Assembly (NCBI GenBank): GCA_014885115.2
Contig: WKLE02000372.1
Location: 1-60,368 of the forward strand
Source: Asterionellopsis glacialis
Taxonomy: Eukaryota > Bacillariophyta > Plagiogrammaphyceae > Rhaphoneidales > Asterionellopsidaceae
Length of the DNA stretch: 60,368 nucleotides
Direction of reading: 5' to 3'
Under the pieces are notes generated by a model. It was not told the DNA's origin and searched no databases. It was given only the letters and a program-made list of their open reading frames with translations. Every line of letters begins with the position of its first letter. Position 1 is the first letter of the stretch. Below are positions 54,101 through 60,368 of this stretch, piece after piece. The position numbers and the translations under genes are program-made.

Positions 54101-55736
54101 CTCGGATCGACTCAAATGTACAATGATGCGCTCGAAACTCTATTATGCAGTAAATCGCTCGTGAAAGAAATCGTTGCACTGCCGTCAACGAATAATGGAA
54201 AAATGGTAGTATATCGGACGCATGGTGTAAGTACGGAAGAACTACTCTTGCTTGTGAATAAAAATGCATCTCACTTTAGATCATACTCTTACCAATGAAA
54301 ACAGGCAATTCAAAAGCCCTCTCTTCGAGTGTCGCTCCGCTCAATAGAGCCAATCAACTATTCTATTGTGGACGTCACCCACCCGCTCCAAGGAGGACTG
54401 ATGGATACAGTACATGACGAAAGAGCAGTTTTGGATACGATCCCATACAGCAGAGTCTTTTATCATTCTTTTCCAGGGGCAGTTATCATGCACAGGGGGC
54501 AGAAGTTTAAAGTTCATGCCATGGCTAAGCCGCCTGCATTTGCTCACTACAATGCCTATAGAAGTAGCAATCTTGCTTGCTTTGCAAAGCCAACAAACGC
54601 ACGTTATATGACAAGGCCACTAAGCACATTGAAGATCACCATAGTAAAGCAGATTGAGAGAGTTGACATCCGACCACCATCGAAAAATAATTCAATGAGC
54701 TCAGATAATCAAACTAATAACAAAGACACCCTAAGTGGAAAGCCAAAAGAGCAGATAGATTTGAAAAAAATGGATGTAGATCAGAAGTATCCTACCGTCC
54801 ACGTGCCAAATCCGAATGAAAAGGAGGATTGGAACCTTTCCTGTGGCTCTTTTGCAGGGAATGGAGTTGTAACTGTGAAGCGAAGTGTGCATGGTTACAA
54901 AAAGTTGTCGCCAGTGACTCGTGAGGAAATTTCAAGGAAAGAAATTTCACTACCTCCAATGGAATACGATACTTATGCTCTATGGATCGACGCAGAAGCC
55001 ACAACCCTCGGGTGTGTCGTTTCGGACTACAACGATGGGGTACATGCTCTATCTCACGCGCTACTTGCTGTTGCGCCGTTATTCGTTCCTTGCAGTAGCT
55101 CCGACTTGGACTGCGACCACAGCTACATCGACTGGTACGTCTTTTGTATTGTCTTCTGCTCCTATCGAAGGCATCTCTAATGGCGCCTTTCTCATGATTT
55201 CATTTTTTTCTGTTTCTCCTCCAAGTACAAGAGTGATGCTGTTTGATGCGAGAGCCGGGGGCGCGGGTACTACTGCTGCTTTATGGAAGCACCTTTTTGT
55301 TCCGAATGGCCTGCTGGATGCTGCTATTGATCTACTTGAAAACTGTCCATCATGTCATATGCGTACTGATACCGGGTATCAAGGAGGTTGTCCAGCTTGC
55401 ATTCAGTGTGGACAATGCATTAAATTTAACATGAACTTGTCAAGGGAGGCAGGATTGATAATTGCAAAGAGAATGTTACAACGCTTGCGTCGATGTGATT
55501 TGGGCAAAGGAGACCAACCTAATGCAGCAACTAGTATCGTCACTCCAGGGTCACCAACCAGTCAAAAGGTAAACTCAAAGGAAGATGAAGAAACAACTCC
55601 ACGACGAAAGGCAAGGGCTAGGGCACTCAAGAACGCAACAGATCTTAGGTCTGCAAGGGAGCGTCAAATTGTCGTGGGACGCCCATCATGGCCTCTAGAC
55701 CAGGACGGAGAAGGGGGTAGGCAGGAAAAAGCCTAA
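51195..55736 (+). CDS. HRQ1: HRQ1-type RecQ-family DNA helicase
   Basis: Five exons: 51195-52802, 52913-53144, 53244-54226, 54305-55134 and 55226-55736; 1387 residues. The N-terminus is poly-Asn and basic (RPRKRSRLS, a likely NLS). Helicase motifs in order: YSHQAEAINSALRR, TGTGSGKSLCF, LFPTKALAQDQM, LTNPDTLHAA, VVIDEAHMYEGVFG, FLGCSATM, ALELGVDVGGIDL and QQAGRAGRG. C-terminal parts fit the MZB/DUF1998 region: FDARAGGAGTTAALW, then CPSCHMR, CPACIQCGQC. This is the pattern of HRQ1, a 3'-5' helicase of the RecQ4 group active in DNA crosslink repair. Intron 1 falls between E and A of DEAH; intron 2 has a weak donor (GTTCGT). The extreme C-terminal tail is basic and low in complexity. Confidence 0.93.
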
Positions 55737-56999
55737 AATAATCCCATGCAACTGGTGCTTTCCAGAATTCTATAAATACCGGACAAACACACCCCTAATC
55801 CACTTCTTCTTAGCCTAATTCTCCTCAAGGCAGCATAAGGGATATCTTCAACAACTCCAGCAATCGATTGAATGAAAGGTGTTAGGTAGAACGTGCAGAT
55901 GTAGTGATAAAGACCTTCAAAAATGAATAATAATTGAGGGTATTTCTTAAAGCAGATTAGAGAATGTCCAATTTTATCCGATACAGTATAATATTTGTGA
56001 TTTCTTTAACATATTGAATGCTAGAAAATGCGATTAAAAAGTTCAACATATAAGATAGTTTAAAAGTTTTCTACTTCTAGAAAATGCGATTAAAAAGTTT
56101 AAAATATGCGATAGTTTAAAAGTTTTCTACTTCTAGTTTCACTTCGGTAAACGTAGATTTCGGATACAACGAAGGTTTATATCTAGGTCCTCTCTATGAG
56201 GCATCCTATGGAGCGAAGGTCCCCAATCAGATCTAGCAAGTAGACGATGGTGAGGATAAGTGAGATCATAAAACCACATGTCTAGAGTCTAGGTTCGTCT
56301 GTCTGTCAGACACTTGAGAGAAAGTTGAAAGTAGTTCCTTGTCCTTATCAACATGTCCACAACATGAGTTAGTCCTAGAGTAGCTGGGCCTAAGTTCGGG
56401 TTTGGATCTTTTATTGGATGGAATCTCATTCGCTCCCACAAACATAACGGCAAGATAACGTTCATAAATACTATTTTTAATTTTTTTCTATTTCCACAAA
56501 AATTTGCTTCTGAAACCACTCTAGCTAGAGAGACTACTGTAGCATATATTATAATAATATCAACACTGCAGGGATACCCTCTAGGTACCTGGTACAGTAC
56601 CAATTCTAGGAATCTTTTTCAAATTAAATACACATAATGGAAAATGTCCTCGCTACGGGTAGGTTCAACATCGAGACTTCTCGTTCAATATATAACCCCG
56701 AGGAGATAAAGGCTACAAGGGATTCAACTAATTTTTATATAACGGCTGATTGACACGAATGTAGTTGCAAAACAAGAAGACAAGATTGAAAACATGATTT
56801 TTCCCAACGCATCCCTTGTTTTTTCGCTGAAAATTCCGTGAGACGTTTCGGTTTTTCAAATCTGTTGTCACAAACCCGAAGTCCAATCGAACACAGAACT
56901 AGAACATCTCACAAAAAAGCAAACCACAACGAAGACATTATCCTTCGCAGCAACCAAAGAGCAAATCGGAAAGATTATCATCACCATCCTTTTCTTACA
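55737..56999. other. Intergenic spacer and leader
   Basis: Holds a two-copy tandem repeat (next entry) and a single GGTACC-type element (CTAGGTACCTGGTACAGTAC at 56581-56600). The frame upstream of 57000 is open from 56838 with a non-ATG start, so I treat it as 5' leader. No other gene. Confidence 0.5.
56021..56137. repeat. Two-copy ~58-bp tandem repeat
   Basis: Both copies begin CTAGAAAATGCGATTAAAAA and end GTTTTCTACTTCTAG. They differ at a few bases in AACATATAAGATAG versus AAAATATGCGATAG. Non-coding. Confidence 0.85.
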
Positions 57000-58076
57000 A
57001 TGAAGCTACCCTCAGTTATCTCAAGAAATCCAGAAGAATTTGAATTGAGTATGCCGCAAGAACATAATGGAAGGACAAGCACAATCGCAGGGCCTTGTTC
57101 GGTTCTTGGAGAGAACAATGCAAAGAAGCAACAGCAACACGCCGTTGCTAGTAAATACTTAAAGACTGCCACTGATCATCACCATCAAAGTCGTCATTAT
57201 ACTGAATCATCGTCCACAGCATTTTACGATATGCGTGATCCTCCTACGGGTATGTCTTTGTTCTTCAAAAGTACACCTCTAATCATGGATGACAACGACG
57301 AAGATGATGGAGAACATCATCAATGGCTATTATCTCAAAATTCAATATTTGATTTAGGATCCGACGATGACGATGATGACTACAGCCACAGCAGTAGTGC
57401 AAGTGGTGGAATTGACAAGGAAAATAAAAGATACAATATCCTTGTCGACAGCAAACAAAACCATAACGATGAGATCTTTAAAGATCATCCTCATCGTCTT
57501 TGTGATGATAATGTCTCGTCTTTATCAACTATTATTACCTCTCACCATCATAATGTTGAGGCTGACACAAGAGATACCCACGATGATGGTTTTTCGTTGA
57601 AACCTCGTCTACAACAATACAGCAATGATAAAAATCACAAACAGAATAGCATACTCACGCTGAAACGTTCTCATGGTTTTGACACTGACGATGACTATTA
57701 TTGCAACAATGATATCCAGGAACAAGAATCATCAACAACAAATGGTAATAAAAACTATTTTGATTACGATGAAAAAGAATTATCATCGAATCTGAAGCAT
57801 TCATCAAAGCGAATTCATTTATCTCCATCCAACGATGATAATTTTGAAGCGCTACAACTAAATAACGAGGAACAGAAAAAAGAATCAAAACCTTCACCAA
57901 TAAAATTTTGGAAATCATCTCCTAACCAAGAAATGTTAATTTCATCCTTGCAAATACCTACATTAGTTCGAAAAAACCCATATGCACCACAGACACGCGC
58001 AGCAACAAAATTTGCAAGAAGTAACTGTCATAATTTTTTATCGACGAAACAATTTAAGACAACTTGGGCAGCGTAA
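57000..58076 (+). CDS. Low-complexity acidic/His/Asn-rich protein
   Basis: Single exon, 358 residues from ATG 57000 (MKLPSVISRNPEEFELSM). The protein is polar, with poly-Asp (GSDDDDDDYSH), His- and Asn-rich stretches and two scattered groups of more ordered residues: FYDMRDPPTGMSLFFKSTPL near the middle and SPIKFWKSSPNQEMLISSLQ then VRKNPYAPQTRAATKF at the end. The C-terminal segment with basic residues could bind nucleic acid or a partner. I do not recognise the protein. Absence of a signal peptide and the phospho-site-like SP pairs suggest a nuclear or cytosolic regulator, which is inference. An exon upstream cannot be excluded. Confidence 0.65.
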   Translation: MKLPSVISRNPEEFELSMPQEHNGRTSTIAGPCSVLGENNAKKQQQHAVASKYLKTATDHHHQSRHYTESSSTAFYDMRDPPTGMSLFFKSTPLIMDDNDEDDGEHHQWLLSQNSIFDLGSDDDDDDYSHSSSASGGIDKENKRYNILVDSKQNHNDEIFKDHPHRLCDDNVSSLSTIITSHHHNVEADTRDTHDDGFSLKPRLQQYSNDKNHKQNSILTLKRSHGFDTDDDYYCNNDIQEQESSTTNGNKNYFDYDEKELSSNLKHSSKRIHLSPSNDDNFEALQLNNEEQKKESKPSPIKFWKSSPNQEMLISSLQIPTLVRKNPYAPQTRAATKFARSNCHNFLSTKQFKTTWAA

Positions 58077-59473
58077 CCTACACGGATCAGGTAGAGCAGA
58101 TTTTTGTATATGGGATTACAAGGGATTTACAAAACTGTAATATTAATAGTTGCACAACATTTTATTTAGTTTCTGTATTTTTTTGCATGTTCAAAAACTG
58201 ATGTACAGGGTATGTGTAACCTTCATAATAATCACCATCAAGTTTATTCTGTGGTGGTTGGATATGTGGCAGTTTGTCTCGCCGATCCATACCGTGTGCT
58301 TGTATTCGGTTCTCTGTGGATGTAGCACATACGTGACGTACTACTTTGCAATGAAAATCCTTCATTTTTTGAATTTGCAGAAATAATGCCATGGCAAAAT
58401 AGCTCAAGGAATGAGATTACCATTATGATCTTTCTGAATGTAAAACTTAGTAACAAAATACTTTTAAAGTGCAAATAATAAAAATCAATTACAGACACCG
58501 ATTACTTGGTACGAATCAGCTGCATGAAAGTTGAGAGATTTTGTTATTTCTTTTTGGTTATGATTGTGACATAAAAAAATCAAGAGTCCCGACGCAGGAT
58601 CAATGGAAGCTAGCTGCCTTAGGATCAGCAGTAGAATCCGCACACATACTAACTGTATAAACAAAATAGATCCGTTTGAACCGCGTCAAGATATTTTGAA
58701 TTTAGAACATGGCAATATATTCAAAAAGAAGAAAAGCAAAAATTATTATTTGAAGTGATGCTGAAGTCGGAAGAAGAAGCATAATTGGTGCCAAAAATCT
58801 AACCATTCCTGATTCTTCTCGTGGTTTGTGATTATGTTTTTTTGCATTGCATGCTGCTCAGAACAACTGCAGACGGAATGTATAAGAAACATAGTTGGGA
58901 GTTAAATACCATGTGGTTAAGACCAAAAGGTTTTGTATTGCCTAGCGACTTCTGCTCAATTACTACCCGCCACTGGTAAATCAAACAAGAATACGAATGC
59001 AGTTGAATTCATCAGTAGTATGCAACCAGCAGGTGCAGATGTTGGATCAAGTACAATCTATTCCGAATATGCAGAGAAGAATTGGAAATGAAATAATTAC
59101 ACGGAATATCTTGATTGCTTGACAGGACTTGGACGATATGGTGTGTCTCTAACACAAAGAAAAAATCAGTGGTGCAAGACAACAATAACGTTTATCTCTC
59201 GAAAACAGGTTTGCACATTGCAGAACAATATTTGAAGAGACAATAAAAATATTCAAAAGCAAAACTACTAAATCACAATAATAGAAATAAGAGAAGAGAC
59301 CCACACAGAGACTTCATAGTAAAGATCAACATCAAGTCTCGCAGTCGTCTTTGCTACTTCCAACAAATAAATCAAGTACCAAATTGGCCGCACCCCATAT
59401 TCACACTGGCCGAAGTACTTCACGGCCTTTCTCTGAGACACGAAATAGGCACGTAAACTCAAATCCTTCCCAT
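58077..59473. other. Intergenic spacer with a possible exon
   Basis: Mostly AT-rich with no gene. A plus-strand frame ending at about 59090 reads LPATGKSNKNTNAVEFISSM then QPAGADVGSSTIYSEYAEKN before a stop, preceded by TTGCCTAG as a possible acceptor near 58947. This looks protein-like, but I find no partner exon. The rest holds the 3' flank of the EF-hand gene. Confidence 0.4.
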
Positions 59474-60268
59474 TTACTCCTCCCTGTTGAGGTCGGCAAT
59501 GAAGGCACAATACTCACTAAAGTCAATGGTGTTGCTTCCATCTTTGTCCACGTTGGCAAACAAGGCATCAAATTCCTTTTTGGTCATTTCTTCTCCATCC
59601 TGTTTCCTGACAAGATCGTCATCCTTGTGTTTAGTAATGTATGCCCACAATTCATCCTTAGAAATGAGTCCATCCCCTCCCTCTTCTGCCCCATCATCAA
59701 TCCTGTTGAAGGAATCAATAAGGTTCTTTGGAGAAATCGCTTGATTGTTTCCATGAGCACCAACAAGATCAACGTTACTCTGTCTTAATCGAGCTGCAAA
59801 CTTGTGCTTTGCAGCCTTTTCAATCTGACGGATTCTCCATTGGTAGTATACTACAACAGCAGCAAGTAGAAGTAATGCAGTAATGGAGGTAAAACCAGCA
59901 ACGATGCCAGTTTTAACCTTGTAGTTTTCTTGGTATGGAGACTCACTCATGTTTGGGTCAGATCGTGCCCAATCTTCCTCCTTGGGACAAGGAGATGCAA
60001 GACACCCCCCCAATTCAATCGGAAAGACGTACGTTTCCACTTTTGATGGAGTAACCTTGTTGTCTGTGTAAGCAGCATCGATTTGACTGAGGAAATCATC
60101 TTTGGACGTTTTCTTTATAGTGCCCTTGACCTCAGCAACAGCTATAATTTGGGTACCAATAAATATGTAAGCCAGTTGCGTCAAGGACATAGAAGAATGG
60201 TCCGTTGAGAATGTATAAGTTGTTGTCACTAGAATGGTGTCTTCTACTAAAACAACAGTGTATAAGAC
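59474..60268 (-). CDS. Single-pass EF-hand membrane protein (5' end missing)
   Basis: The 3' exon covers about 264 residues. The frame stays open past the non-ATG codon at 60229 and could begin at an acceptor near 60268 (GATCAG before GTCTTATACAC), so the first exon is probably beyond the window edge. Order: an extracytosolic part (VLYTVVLVEDTILVTTTYTF, TPSKVETYVFPIELGGCLAS), a membrane span (TGIVAGFTSITALLLLAAVV), a basic stretch, then a cytosolic calcium-binding region. The first EF-hand (FNRIDDGAEEGGDGLISKDE) has an enlarged loop. The second (FANVDKDGSNTIDFSEYCAF) is canonical, with DKDGSNTIDFSE. It ends DLNREE. It could sense calcium at the plasma membrane or an endomembrane; the ectodomain is not recognised. 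Confidence 0.78.
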   Translation of the reverse strand, partial: VLYTVVLVEDTILVTTTYTFSTDHSSMSLTQLAYIFIGTQIIAVAEVKGTIKKTSKDDFLSQIDAAYTDNKVTPSKVETYVFPIELGGCLASPCPKEEDWARSDPNMSESPYQENYKVKTGIVAGFTSITALLLLAAVVVYYQWRIRQIEKAAKHKFAARLRQSNVDLVGAHGNNQAISPKNLIDSFNRIDDGAEEGGDGLISKDELWAYITKHKDDDLVRKQDGEEMTKKEFDALFANVDKDGSNTIDFSEYCAFIADLNREE

Positions 60269-60368
60269 CTGATCTTCAAGCGGTCTAGAGCGTAGGCCAT
60301 GAATGTTTTTGGATCAAAAATATACCTTGATTTAATTGGAAGCAAAAAAGTAGAGCAAAATGCAAATG

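Noticed and set aside
58950..58990. LPATG motif as a sortase signal
   Set aside because: No hydrophobic and basic tail follows and the organism is eukaryotic, so the match is coincidental.
1..60368. tRNA, rRNA or other structured RNA genes
   Set aside because: I scanned for GTTCRANNC-type arms and conserved RNA blocks and saw none that folds convincingly by eye. A covariance-model search would be needed to exclude them.

Overview
The window reads as nuclear DNA of a diatom or a close stramenopile relative. It is AT-rich. Its genes have short GT-AG introns (about 75-250 bp), and plastid proteins carry a signal peptide with a phenylalanine at the cleavage region followed by a transit peptide. 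There is a paralogous pair of secreted Pro/Thr-rich leucine-rich-repeat proteins of a kind common in diatoms. There are no operons. Two runs of N (11908-12140 and 32986-33146) are assembly gaps.

Layout. 1-8.1 kb: the 3'-truncated end of an unknown gene (minus), a BioD-like P-loop NTPase (1654-3698), a long empty AT-rich spacer, and a secreted or membrane protein with an RS-rich tail (6773-8147). 8.1-30.2 kb: two copies of a six-exon LRR gene (10101-13304 and 27255-30161) bracket about 14 kb of decayed mobile DNA. That DNA holds retroelement gag and RNase H fragments (plus), a CACTA/Plavaka-like transposase relic (minus), and a decayed Ty3/gypsy-type element with recognisable LTRs (19962-23648, minus). 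31.3-39.7 kb: a small plastid-targeted protein, a transmembrane atypical kinase, a six-exon VTT/DedA-family membrane protein and a thylakoid-lumen FKBP isomerase. 40-42.5 kb: palindromes, small tandem repeats and orphan decayed ORFs. 42.5-60.4 kb: a gene-dense block with ABCE1/RLI1 (ribosome recycling), an NTF2/lumazine-binding-like protein, a FUSC/ALMT-type six-helix membrane protein, a C69-family dipeptidase, an HRQ1-type RecQ-like helicase (five exons), a low-complexity protein, and a single-pass EF-hand membrane protein cut by the window edge.

The genes do not form one pathway. They are ordinary housekeeping and membrane genes separated by accessory DNA. The least explained signals are these: (i) clusters of a short palindromic motif family (GGTACC, ACCTGGTACC, CCAGGTAC) 0.2-0.7 kb upstream of several genes, including both LRR paralogs; (ii) an intron in the LRR pair whose length is a multiple of three and whose content looks like eroded coding repeat, readable through in one paralog and stop-containing in the other; (iii) LRR exons that are all symmetric phase 1-1 modules; (iv) homologous retroelement gag segments in opposite orientation. 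All gene models come from reading frames, splice signals and remembered family motifs; no database search was run.
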